A stretch of DNA of 64,000 bases, taken from contig NZ_DIGV01000019.1 of the NCBI RefSeq assembly GCF_002419815.1, forward strand, positions 1 through 64,000, given 5' to 3'. A program made the translations under genes and the position numbers. This stretch comes from Brevundimonas sp. UBA5713 (GTDB taxonomy: Bacteria > Pseudomonadota > Alphaproteobacteria > Caulobacterales > Caulobacteraceae). Shown one piece after another: positions 48,987-57,278 of this stretch (its first letter is position 1; each line of letters starts with the position of its first letter). The notes beneath the pieces are model-generated. The model ran no database searches and was not told where the DNA came from. It was given only the letters and a program-made list of their open reading frames with translations.

Positions 48987-50783
48987 ATGAAGGCGTTGAT
49001 GTGCGGGGCCGCCGTGGCGGTTCTGGCCGTGGGGGTGTGGACCTCTCGGGGCGAAGCCCAGACCTATGACCGTCTGGTCGTGTTCGGCGACAGCCTGTCG
49101 GACAATGGCAATCTCTATATGGCGACGCAGGGCACGACGCCCGCTTCGCCGCCCTTCTGGCAAGGCCGTTTCTCGAACGGCAAGGTGTTCACCGAACAGC
49201 TGGGCTTTGATGCCGCCAACTTCATGGGGCCGGTCAGCGGCAGCATCAACATGGCCTTTGGCGGTGCTCGGACCGACAGTCAGGCGGCACCACTGGGTAT
49301 GCAGCTTCAACTGGCCACCTATCGTCAGCGCGGCGGCACCTTCGGCCCCAATGATCTGGTCAGCGTGCTGGGCGGGGCCAACAACCTGTTTCAAGGTATT
49401 GCCGCAGCCGGTGCCTCGCCCAATCCGACCGGAACATTCGGCGTGACCGCCCGCAGCGCGGCGAACGACGTAAACGGGCTGGTCGGCCAGATCGCCACCA
49501 TGGGCGCGGGCACGGTGCTGGTCACCAACCTGCCGAAACTGTCCCTGACGCCCCAGTTCCGCAATACGGCAGGGGCACCGCTGGCCGACTATGGGGCCAG
49601 TACCTTCAACTCGACCCTGTCAGGCCTGCTGACGGCCACGGCGGCGGCCAACCCCAACACCAACATCATTCAGGTCGACCTGTTCGCCATCGGCGATGTG
49701 GTGGCGGCCAACCCGCAGGCGTTCGGCGTGTCCAACATCACCGAGCCGTGCTTCAACGGCACGACCGTCTGCTCCAATCCGGATAGCTATTTCTATTTCG
49801 ACGGCGTTCACCCCACGGCACAAGGCCATAGGGTGCTGGCCAATCTGGCGACCGACTATCTGTACTATGGGGTCTCGGGTTCGCGGATGGCGGTGTTGGG
49901 GGAAACCTCATGGCGCCACCGCGAAGATGATCTGGACGAGGCCACGCGCGTTCTGTCCAGCCGCGGCGGTTGGGGCGAAGGTACGCGCATGACCCTGTCG
50001 GGCATTGCCGCCACCGCCAAGGTGGATGCGCGCGGTGCTATCGAAGAGGCCCGCACCGACAGCTATGGCCTGCGTCTGGCACTGGAATCGGGCAGCGAAA
50101 CGATGCGTTTCGGTCTTGCAGGCGGTATCCGTCAGTCGGAACTGCATGCAGGCATAGTGAAAGCCGATGTCGATAATTTCAGCATCGACGTCTATGGCGG
50201 CTGGCGCTCGGACACGGCCTTTTTCAATCTGGCCGCTGGGGCGGCTTCGGACGACTATAACGACATCCGCCGTCTGACGGTTCTGGCACCCGTGGTCCAT
50301 GCCTCCAGCACGCGTGGTAAGTCGTATGGCGCGCGCGCACAGGGCGGCATGTGGTTCCAGTCCGGCAATCTGGCCATCTCGCCGCGCGTGGCCGTGGCGT
50401 GGGTGAACACCTCGGTCGATGACTTTCTCGAGAACGGCCCCGCAGCCAAATACGACTATCAGACCCGCAAGCTGGACGCGGTGACGGGCGAGGTGGCGCT
50501 TCGCCTTGAACACGGCACCGAACGCTTCCAGCTGTTCGCAGAAGGCGGCTGGCGCGACATCATCAGCGACAACGGCGATGCCATGCGCACCGGTCTGGTC
50601 GGCAATACGGCTCGTGTCCTGTCGGAAACGGTGGATGTGCCCTATGGCTCGCAAGGGCTCGCCACGGTCGGCCTGCAAGGCCGGATCGGTGAAAAGCTGA
50701 ACGTCGAGGTGGCCTATCGCGGCCGTTTCGGCAGCGATTTCAACAGCCATCTGGGCGGCGTGCGTCTCAGCTACGCCTTCTGA
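48987..50783 (+). CDS. GDSL-type esterase autotransporter
   Basis: A 598-residue outer-membrane protein. A signal peptide (about 24 residues, GEAQ cleavage) is followed by a GDSL/SGNH hydrolase domain: FGDSLSDNGN (Ser), VLGGANNLF (Asn/Gly) and DGVHPTAQGHR (Asp-His), about residues 25-290. The last 290 residues look like an autotransporter beta-barrel with repeated aromatic strands, ending RLSYAF as usual for outer-membrane insertion. The esterase may be displayed on the cell surface. Confidence 0.9.
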   Translation: MKALMCGAAVAVLAVGVWTSRGEAQTYDRLVVFGDSLSDNGNLYMATQGTTPASPPFWQGRFSNGKVFTEQLGFDAANFMGPVSGSINMAFGGARTDSQAAPLGMQLQLATYRQRGGTFGPNDLVSVLGGANNLFQGIAAAGASPNPTGTFGVTARSAANDVNGLVGQIATMGAGTVLVTNLPKLSLTPQFRNTAGAPLADYGASTFNSTLSGLLTATAAANPNTNIIQVDLFAIGDVVAANPQAFGVSNITEPCFNGTTVCSNPDSYFYFDGVHPTAQGHRVLANLATDYLYYGVSGSRMAVLGETSWRHREDDLDEATRVLSSRGGWGEGTRMTLSGIAATAKVDARGAIEEARTDSYGLRLALESGSETMRFGLAGGIRQSELHAGIVKADVDNFSIDVYGGWRSDTAFFNLAAGAASDDYNDIRRLTVLAPVVHASSTRGKSYGARAQGGMWFQSGNLAISPRVAVAWVNTSVDDFLENGPAAKYDYQTRKLDAVTGEVALRLEHGTERFQLFAEGGWRDIISDNGDAMRTGLVGNTARVLSETVDVPYGSQGLATVGLQGRIGEKLNVEVAYRGRFGSDFNSHLGGVRLSYAF

Positions 50784-50803
50784 TCTTCGCGAAGTGTGGG
50801 GGA

Positions 50804-50833
50804 GGGCCTGCGACAAAACGCGGGCCCTTTTCC
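50804..50833 (+). terminator. intrinsic terminator after the autotransporter gene
   Basis: Stem GGGCCTGCG/CGCGGGCCC (one G-U) with loop ACAAAA, followed by TTTTCC. About 20 bp after the stop. Confidence 0.75.
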
Positions 50834-50922
50834 TGTTGGCCTTCAGGGAAAAGCCTTGCGAGGCGAGCCCGATTGTCTGACTTCTAACCCAAGGTAGCCA
50901 TGATGGCACAATGGGAGGTGGC

Positions 50923-51882
50923 ATGGCGACAGTTCTGAAACTGGCCAACGTCAGCAAGAGCTACGGCAGCTTTGAAGCCGTGAAAAACCTCAGCTTCGAA
51001 GTCGAGCGCGGCGCGATCTGCGGCTTTCTGGGGCCGAATGGCGCGGGCAAGACCTCGACCATCCGCATGATACTGGGGCTGCAAGCGGCCACGTCCGGCT
51101 CTATCGAAATTCTGGGTGCGAACGACGGGCGCAAGGTGCGCGACCAGATCGGCTTTCTGCCCGAAGAACGCGGCCTGTACAAAAAGATGACGCCTGTCGA
51201 GGCCATCACCTATCTGGGTACGCTGAAGGGCCTGCCCGCCAGCGAGGGCCGAAAGCGCGCCCGCGACATGCTGGAGCGGATGGGGCTGGGCCACGCGGCC
51301 AAGAAGAAAATGAAGGATCTGTCCAAGGGCATGGCCCAGAAGGTCCAGCTGATCGCCTCTGTGGTGCATCAGCCCGAGTTCGTGATTCTGGACGAACCGT
51401 TTTCGGGTCTGGACCCGATGAACCAGCAGGGCCTGGAGGCGATGATCCGCGCTCTGGCCGACAATGGCACCACGGTCTTGTTTTCGACACACGTGATGCA
51501 GCATGCCGAGCGCCTGTGCGACAAGGTGGTGCTGTTGGCGCGCGGTCAAAAGGCGTTCGAGGGCACGGTGGATCAAGCCCGCCAGACGTCGCCGCGCTAT
51601 CTGGAGATCGAGGGCGCGCTGGATGTGGGGCAGGTGAGGGCGCTGCCCGGCGTGGCCGACGTCAGCGAACTGTCCCGTCAGGATGATGCCGTGGCGCTGC
51701 GTGTGGCCTTGGCCCCACGCGTACAGGCGCAGGAGACGCTGCGGGCGGCCTTTGTGGGGGGGCTGGATGTGCGCCGCTTCGAACTGCACGAGCCGACCCT
51801 GCATGACACCTTTATTGCCCTGACCGGCACTAATCCTGAAGACGACCAACGACACAAGATCGAAGGGGAGGCGGGGGCATGA
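50923..51882 (+). CDS. ABC transporter ATP-binding protein (NatA-like)
   Basis: A 319-residue ATPase of the exporter type. Walker A is GPNGAGKTS near residues 38-46, the signature motif reads LSKGMAQKVQ (a less common variant of LSGGQ, as in NatA), Walker B is FVILDEPFSGLDP, and the switch His is in STHVMQHAE. The C-terminal third fits DUF4162. The ATG at 50923 has GGAGG four bases upstream; an ATG at 50911 is in frame but lies before that ribosome binding site. Its stop overlaps the permease start (ATGA). Confidence 0.92.
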   Translation: MATVLKLANVSKSYGSFEAVKNLSFEVERGAICGFLGPNGAGKTSTIRMILGLQAATSGSIEILGANDGRKVRDQIGFLPEERGLYKKMTPVEAITYLGTLKGLPASEGRKRARDMLERMGLGHAAKKKMKDLSKGMAQKVQLIASVVHQPEFVILDEPFSGLDPMNQQGLEAMIRALADNGTTVLFSTHVMQHAERLCDKVVLLARGQKAFEGTVDQARQTSPRYLEIEGALDVGQVRALPGVADVSELSRQDDAVALRVALAPRVQAQETLRAAFVGGLDVRRFELHEPTLHDTFIALTGTNPEDDQRHKIEGEAGA

Positions 51883-53321
51883 ACCGGACCCTGTTGATCG
51901 CCCAGCGCGAGGTGATGGCCTATGTCAAAACCTGGGGCTTCTGGCTGTCTTTGCTCAGCCTGCCGTTCTTTGCGGCCTTGGGCGGCTTTGCGCCGATATT
52001 GATGCAGCGGGCCGAGCCTGTGCATGCCTATGTGGTGGTGGACGAGACCGAGGGCGGCACCTTGGCCGCCGATGTGCGCAAGGCGCTGACCTCGGACTAT
52101 GACCGCTCCGTCCTTTCCTCCATGGCCATGGCCGCTGTGCCAGAGGCAGGGATGACCGGACGCGATGCCGTGCGCGCTGCGACTGCGACCGGTGGCTATG
52201 ACGGGGGGCTTGCGGCCCTGAAACAGGTGGCTCCCCGCGCGGCGGCCTCCTTCAAGGCACCGCGTCGCGGCACTGAAGAACTGCCCGCGCCGGCCGATCT
52301 GGTGGCTGCCCCTGCGGGCGAGGCCAAGGATGCTCTGGCCCGCGAATGGGTCGAGAGGGACGGGGCTATCGATGGCCGTGATCTGTCGGCTGTGGTGATC
52401 CTGACGCAAAAGGATGACCAACCTGCCGCCCGTATCTGGACGCGCCGCGCTTCGGGTAATGATCTGGAAGACAATATCCGAGACGCCCTGTCCGAAGCCC
52501 ATCGCCATTCGGTATTTGCCGCCAATGGCATCGATCCGCAGCTGGTGGAGACAACCGAGCAGTTCCGTCCCGACGTGACCCTGCTGTCGCCGCGCGCGGC
52601 CTCGGGCGGCGAGGTGGGCCTGCGTGACCGTCTGCCCGGCCTGATCGGCATGGTCGGTGGCCTATTGATGTGGTCGCTGATCCTGACCGGGGCCAGCATG
52701 CTGATGAACGGGGTGATGGAAGAGAAGTCCAACAAGATTCTCGAGGTGCTGCTGTCATCGGTGACGGCGACCGAGCTGCTGACCGGCAAGGTGCTGGGCG
52801 TCGCCATCCTGACCCTGACGGTCATGGCGGGGTGGGGCCTCATCAGTGCCGTCAGCCTCAGCATGGCCTTCCCCGAGGTGGCGCGCGATATCGGCGCGGT
52901 GCTGCTGACCAACGGCCTGTGGCTCTATCTGCTGATCTTCCTGATCGGCGGCTATCTGATGTACGCGGTGCTGTTCGCTGCCATCGGGGCCTTCTGCGAG
53001 ACCCCGCGTGAGGCACAGGTGCTGATGGGGCCGGTGATGATCGCCATGATCGTGCCGCTGCTGTTCATGCAGATGGCGCTGCGATCGCCCGATGCGATGA
53101 TCCTGAAGGTGCTTAGCCTGATCCCGCCGTTCACGCCGTTCCTGATGCCCGCACGCGCGCCCAGCGAGCCGCCGATGATCGAGATCATCGCGAGCATTGT
53201 GGTGATGTTCGCCTTCGCAGCGCTGATGGTGTGGCTGTCGGGGCGGGCCTTCCGCGCCGGGGCCATGTCGGATGCCAAGCTGTCGTGGAAGTCGTTCATG
53301 AACGCCATGCGCAGCCGCTAA
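51879..53321 (+). CDS. ABC-2 type transporter permease (NatB-like)
   Basis: A 480-residue membrane protein that pairs with the ATPase before it. One helix near the N-terminus (residues 20-40) is followed by a periplasmic domain of roughly 200 residues, then five or six helices (about 255-460), with the ABC-2 core loop NKILEVLLSSVTATELLTGKVLG near 284-308. The gene overlaps the ATPase gene by four bases. The substrate is unknown; NatAB-type pairs export Na+ or peptides, but that cannot be read here. Confidence 0.92.
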   Translation: MNRTLLIAQREVMAYVKTWGFWLSLLSLPFFAALGGFAPILMQRAEPVHAYVVVDETEGGTLAADVRKALTSDYDRSVLSSMAMAAVPEAGMTGRDAVRAATATGGYDGGLAALKQVAPRAAASFKAPRRGTEELPAPADLVAAPAGEAKDALAREWVERDGAIDGRDLSAVVILTQKDDQPAARIWTRRASGNDLEDNIRDALSEAHRHSVFAANGIDPQLVETTEQFRPDVTLLSPRAASGGEVGLRDRLPGLIGMVGGLLMWSLILTGASMLMNGVMEEKSNKILEVLLSSVTATELLTGKVLGVAILTLTVMAGWGLISAVSLSMAFPEVARDIGAVLLTNGLWLYLLIFLIGGYLMYAVLFAAIGAFCETPREAQVLMGPVMIAMIVPLLFMQMALRSPDAMILKVLSLIPPFTPFLMPARAPSEPPMIEIIASIVVMFAFAALMVWLSGRAFRAGAMSDAKLSWKSFMNAMRSR

Positions 53322-53344
53322 CAGCTGCGTGCCTCAAACAACGA

Positions 53345-53376
53345 AAGGGCGGGCCGTTTCTGGTCCGCCCTTTTTT
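53345..53376 (+). terminator. intrinsic terminator after the ABC permease gene
   Basis: AAGGGCGGGCC-GTTTCT-GGTCCGCCCTT with a long T run following (53371-53376). It ends the ABC operon. Confidence 0.88.
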
Positions 53377-53412
53377 CGTGCCCGCTGTGCGGGGCAGGGG
53401 CACAGACAAAAG

Positions 53413-53446
53413 AAAACCCGCCCTGCGCAATCGCGGGGCGGGTTTT
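53413..53446 (-). terminator. intrinsic terminator after rpsU
   Basis: On the minus strand AAAACCCGCCC pairs with GGGCGGGTTTT and is followed by CTTTTG. It ends the rpsU transcript 26 bp past its stop. Confidence 0.85.
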
Positions 53447-53472
53447 CAGGAAGCCTTTTGAAGGCGTCGGTC

Positions 53473-53703
53473 TTAGCGACGACCCTTCGGTGCCGGCAGC
53501 AGGCCTTCGCGCTGAGCGCGCTTGCGAGCCAGCTTGCGAGCGCGACGGACAGCTTCGGCCTTTTGACGGGCGCGCTTTTCCGACGGCTTTTCAAAGTGCA
53601 CGTGACGCTTCATTTCGCGGAAGCTGCCTTCACGTTGCATTTTCTTTTTCAGAGCCTTCAGGGCCTGATCGACATTGTTGTCGCGAACGAAAATCTGAAC
53701 CAG
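53473..53703 (-). CDS. rpsU: 30S ribosomal protein S21 (CTG start)
   Basis: A 76-residue S21, beginning xVQIFVRDNNVDQALKAL and ending REGLLPAPKGRR, rich in Arg and Lys. The family normally starts MVQIFVRDNN. Here the codon at that position is CTG (53703-53701) and no ATG, GTG or TTG exists nearby in frame. AAAGGAG lies about eight bases upstream, so CTG is the probable initiation codon. An in-frame extension upstream to 53871 has no S21 similarity. It is divergent from coq9. S21 aids mRNA binding to the 30S subunit. Confidence 0.9.
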   Translation of the reverse strand: MVQIFVRDNNVDQALKALKKKMQREGSFREMKRHVHFEKPSEKRARQKAEAVRRARKLARKRAQREGLLPAPKGRR

Positions 53704-53889
53704 GGTTCTCTCTCCTTTGGCCGCCCGCCGCGTCCTTTTGAAGGGAAGACGGGCAGACAAAACAAAATTCTGGTCCAAAGAGACGGGCCCCTTTGGATGA
53801 AGGCGGCGGAATACATGATGTTTCGGCGTCTGTCCAGCGGACGAAGGTAATCGTGATGGCTCGAAACCCAATCATTATGCGGGTATTGT

Positions 53890-54597
53890 ATGGATATGAC
53901 CGAGACTCCGCACCCGACCGAGCACACCGCCTCTACCAAAGGCGGAGATCAGCCGTCTTCTGATTGGGCGCAGCGCACGGAACAGGCTGTTCTGGACGCC
54001 GCCATTGCCCGTGCGGGGCGTCTGGGCTGGAACAGCCAGCTGGTGCGGGCCGCTTGCGAAGCCAAGGGACTTTCCCTTGGAGATCAAGAGCTTTTGCTTC
54101 CTCACGGTCCCCGCGATTTGGCGGCCTTGCTGTCGCGTCGCCACGATGCCGAGGCGTTGAAGGCGCTCGAGGCGACGCCCGCCCACACGCTGAAGATTCG
54201 CGAGCGAATCTCGGCAGGGGTCACCGCCCGTCTGGAGGCCGCGGCCAAGGATGCCGAGGCATCGAAAAAGTGCGCGGGCTTCCTCGCGCTTCCATTTAAC
54301 GCTGATCTCGGAATCAGTCTCACGTGGGACACCGCCGACAAGATCTGGCGTTGGGCCGGTGATACGGCGACCGACCAGAACCACTATTCCAAGCGGACCA
54401 TCCTCAGCGGCATTCTGGCTCCGGCCCTGACCATCCGCCTTTTCCAAGGCAAGGAGGCCGCCGACGCCTTCGTCGCCCGTCGCATCGAGAATGTGATGGC
54501 GTTCGAGAAGTGGAAGGCAGGCAAGGATTTCGACGCACCGGTGCGCAAGATCACCGACTTCCTCGGGCGTCTGCGTTACGGCGCGAAGGTGGAATAG
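53890..54597 (+). CDS. coq9: COQ9 family ubiquinone biosynthesis protein
   Basis: A 235-residue protein of the COQ9 family, which assists ubiquinone synthesis by presenting lipid intermediates to hydroxylases. The family signature is visible as ADKIWRWAGDTATDQNHYSKRTILSG near residues 148-176, after a helical N-terminal part (QRTEQAVLDAAIARAGRLGW). It lies opposite rpsU. A terminator shared with purK follows its stop. Confidence 0.93.
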   Translation: MDMTETPHPTEHTASTKGGDQPSSDWAQRTEQAVLDAAIARAGRLGWNSQLVRAACEAKGLSLGDQELLLPHGPRDLAALLSRRHDAEALKALEATPAHTLKIRERISAGVTARLEAAAKDAEASKKCAGFLALPFNADLGISLTWDTADKIWRWAGDTATDQNHYSKRTILSGILAPALTIRLFQGKEAADAFVARRIENVMAFEKWKAGKDFDAPVRKITDFLGRLRYGAKVE

Positions 54598-54626
54598 AAA
54601 AAGGGCCGCTGGATCAGCGGCCCTTT
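54598..54626. terminator. bidirectional terminator between coq9 and purK
   Basis: AAAAGGGCCGCT-GGAT-CAGCGGCCCTTTT is a long stem with A tract before and T tract after, suited to end both converging transcripts. Confidence 0.9.
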
Positions 54627-54632
54627 TGATTA

Positions 54633-55709
54633 TCAGAGGCGCTGGAGCACCTTGTTAATGTGGGCCATCTTGCGGCCCGCGCGGGCTTCGCGCTTGCCAT
54701 AGAAATGCAGGTGGGTGTCGGCATCGGATGCCATAGCGTGCCAGCCGTCCACTTCATCGCCCAACAGATTGATCATTTCGATTTTGGCATGGGCGCGGGT
54801 CGAGCCCAGCGGCCAGCCCGCGACGGCGCGAATCTGTTGTTCGAACTGGTCACAGCTACAGCCGTCCTGCGTCCAGTGGCCGGTATTGTGAACGCGCGGC
54901 GCGATCTCGTTGACCAGCAGGGTACCGCCAAGGTCGAACAGTTCGACCCCGATCACACCCACATAATCCAGACCCTTCAGAATGGCGGTAGCGATCTCGA
55001 CGGCGCGGGCTTGGGTGGCGTCATCGACCTCCACCGGCGCGACCGTGGTGCGCAGGATACCGTTCTCATGGGTATTCTGGCCCAGCGGATAGACGGCGAC
55101 ATCGCCATCCACACCGCGTGCCGCAATCACCGACAGTTCGCGCGTAAAGGCGGCGCGTGCCTCCAGAATTGACGGCTTGTTGCCCACGGCGGCCAGCGCG
55201 GCTTCGGCGTCGGCTGCGTTCTTGATCCAGACCTGACCTTTGCCGTCATAGCCTTCGCGACGGGTTTTCAGCAGGGCGGGCAGGCCCAGCTTTTCGATGG
55301 CGGCGGTCAGATCGTTCAGATCATCGACCTTGGCGAAATCGACCGTGGTAGCCCCGACGCTGTTCAGGAAGGTCTTCTCAGTGACGCGATCCTGGGCGGT
55401 AGCCAGTGCGCGACCATTGGGGGCCACACGCACGCCCTCGGCCTCCAGCACGGCCACGACCGAAGCGGGCACGTTTTCAAACTCGGTGGTCACGACGTCG
55501 CTAAGTGCCGCCAGTTTTCTCAGGCCCTCGACGTCATCATAGGCGGTCTGGATGTGGTGAGCGGCCACGCGCGAGGCGGGGCAGTCAGCCTGAGGTTCCA
55601 GAAGCGCCACGTCAAAGCCCAGGGTAGAGGCCGCCTCGGCCAGCATGCGCCCCAACTGGCCGCCGCCGAGGATGCCAATGGTGGAACCGGGGGGCAGGGC
55701 TGCCGTCAT
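54633..55709 (-). CDS. purK: N5-carboxyaminoimidazole ribonucleotide synthase
   Basis: A 358-residue ATP-grasp enzyme that carboxylates AIR to N5-CAIR in purine synthesis. The N-terminal GILGGGQLGRML is the nucleotide-binding loop, LLKTRREGYDGKGQ is the ATP-grasp lysine region, and NEIAPRVHNTGHWTQDGC is the conserved C-terminal signature. It starts two bases after purE and works with it. Confidence 0.97.
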   Translation of the reverse strand: MTAALPPGSTIGILGGGQLGRMLAEAASTLGFDVALLEPQADCPASRVAAHHIQTAYDDVEGLRKLAALSDVVTTEFENVPASVVAVLEAEGVRVAPNGRALATAQDRVTEKTFLNSVGATTVDFAKVDDLNDLTAAIEKLGLPALLKTRREGYDGKGQVWIKNAADAEAALAAVGNKPSILEARAAFTRELSVIAARGVDGDVAVYPLGQNTHENGILRTTVAPVEVDDATQARAVEIATAILKGLDYVGVIGVELFDLGGTLLVNEIAPRVHNTGHWTQDGCSCDQFEQQIRAVAGWPLGSTRAHAKIEMINLLGDEVDGWHAMASDADTHLHFYGKREARAGRKMAHINKVLQRL

Positions 55710-55711
55710 AT

Positions 55712-56203
55712 TTAATCCTCGACGGTTTCGAGTACGGATTCGGTCTGGGCAGCGCGGAAGGCGCTGAGGCGCTCGGCGATGCTGTCGTCCGACAGGGCCA
55801 GAATCTGCGCGGCCAGAATACCGGCATTGGTGGCACCGGCTTCACCGATGGCCAGAGTGGCCACAGGCACACCGCCCGGCATCTGGACGATGGAGAGCAG
55901 GCTATCCATGCCCTTCAGGGCCTTGGACTGCACCGGCACACCTAGCACCGGCAGATCGGTCATGGAGGCGGCCATGCCCGGCAGGTGGGCGGCACCGCCC
56001 GCACCGGCGATGATCACCTTATAGCCCGCGGCCTTGGCGCCGGTGGCAAAGTCATAGAGGCGTTGCGGGGTGCGGTGGGCACTGACAACCTTGGCCTCCC
56101 AAGCGACGCCCAGCTGATCCAGCTTGTCGGCGGCCAGTTTCATCGTCGGCCAGTCCGAGCGGCTGCCCATGATGATGGCGACGGGTGGAGTGGAGGCGGT
56201 CAT
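55712..56203 (-). CDS. purE: N5-carboxyaminoimidazole ribonucleotide mutase
   Basis: A 163-residue class I PurE that converts N5-CAIR to CAIR. The landmarks are MGSRSDWPTMK, VVSAHRTPQRLYDFA, IAGAGGAAHLPGMAAS and LGVPVQSKALKGMDSLLSIVQMPGGVPVATL. ATG 56203 is the family start; the frame continues upstream to 56317 with unrelated sequence. It is the first gene of the purEK pair. Confidence 0.97.
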   Translation of the reverse strand: MTASTPPVAIIMGSRSDWPTMKLAADKLDQLGVAWEAKVVSAHRTPQRLYDFATGAKAAGYKVIIAGAGGAAHLPGMAASMTDLPVLGVPVQSKALKGMDSLLSIVQMPGGVPVATLAIGEAGATNAGILAAQILALSDDSIAERLSAFRAAQTESVLETVED

Positions 56204-56326
56204 GCGCAAAGGCTCCCCATTCAGAAAGTGGCCGCTTATAGCAGGTGCGTTGCGTCCGCAACCGACAGCGTTAGACTTAAAATGCCTGTCGGGGGAGCGA
56301 GTCGCGCCCTTTGTCATGCCGGAGCC

Positions 56327-56917
56327 GTGACCTTGAGCCAGACTGACAGCCCTTCGATCGAGGCATTGCTGGCCGAAATCGAGCGTTTACGCACCGAGGT
56401 CGAGGCGCTGACTGTTCGTGCGGAACGGGCTGAACGACTGGCCGACCATGATGTTCTGACCCCCACGCTGAACCGGCGCGGCTTTTTTCAGACCCTGTCG
56501 CGCTCCATGTCCTATTGCCGTCGCCACGGGGTCGAGGCCGCACTGCTCTATCTGGATCTGGATGGATTTAAACGGATCAATGACGAACTGGGTCATCCGG
56601 CAGGGGATGCGGCCCTGATCTGTGTTGCGGAATATTTGATCAGTCAGGTGCGCGAGTCGGATGCGGTGGGGCGTCTGGGCGGGGACGAGTTTTCGGTCCT
56701 GCTGATGAATGCCGACGCCCAATCGGCCCGCGTAAAGGCCGAGCGTCTGACCGAGGGCCTGTCCCGGATCGCCTTTAGCTGGCAAGGGCAGCCGCGCACG
56801 CTGGGCGGCTCCATCGGTGTGCGGGCCTTGGGGCAGCAGGCCGATGCCGAAACCTGGCTGGCCGAGGCGGACGCGGCCATGTGGCTACGCAAGGCGGACC
56901 GCAAAGCCTCACGCTAG
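56327..56917 (+). CDS. diguanylate cyclase (GGDEF)
   Basis: A 196-residue protein that should make cyclic di-GMP from GTP. A coiled-coil N-terminal part (EIERLRTEVEALTVRAERAERL) is followed by a GGDEF domain: HDVLTPTLNRRGF, LDLDGFKRINDELGH, and the active motif GRLGGDEFSVLL. The product-inhibition site RxxD is present as RESD five residues before GGDEF. No sensor domain is seen. GTG 56327 is proposed, but TTG 56333, eight bases after GGAG, is about as likely. It is divergent from purE. Confidence 0.85.
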   Translation: MTLSQTDSPSIEALLAEIERLRTEVEALTVRAERAERLADHDVLTPTLNRRGFFQTLSRSMSYCRRHGVEAALLYLDLDGFKRINDELGHPAGDAALICVAEYLISQVRESDAVGRLGGDEFSVLLMNADAQSARVKAERLTEGLSRIAFSWQGQPRTLGGSIGVRALGQQADAETWLAEADAAMWLRKADRKASR

Positions 56918-57278
56918 GCGCGTCACCTTAACGGCGGTTATGTTTCCTCGAACGATATTCGGGTGTCGTAGGTAAATGAAAGGACGCTGTGGGATGGCGT
57001 CTGACCCGCTAGGCGGGCAATCTGTTGCATGTTTCCTACGTAAAACTGCGCAAGCTTGGCTATTCGGCTAGCCAAATGGCACATTGGAAAAAATTTCACC
57101 CCGACAGCCTTCGGTTGATGTCTGGTGTTCGACACATCAGAGATTGTCGTTATCCGAATTTTATTCAGCTTGGCAATCAATATCCGAAACTCTGTCTGCG
57201 ATTACAGTGTTACCGATTTCATCCAAGGGATAGTCAGGGCGCGGAAATAGCGCGGCCCGGTGAACTTGGAGGGGTGGT
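56918..57278. other. intergenic region with several hairpins
   Basis: About 360 bp with no coding frame that I trust (a 150-codon frame here is not gene-like). It contains a 7-bp hairpin TTGGCTA (57056-57062)/TAGCCAA (57069-57075), CCCGC/GCGGG near 57005-57017, and a third inverted repeat around GATGTCTGGTGTTCGACACATC near 57117-57139. It probably holds the promoter of the amidohydrolase operon. Confidence 0.5.
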
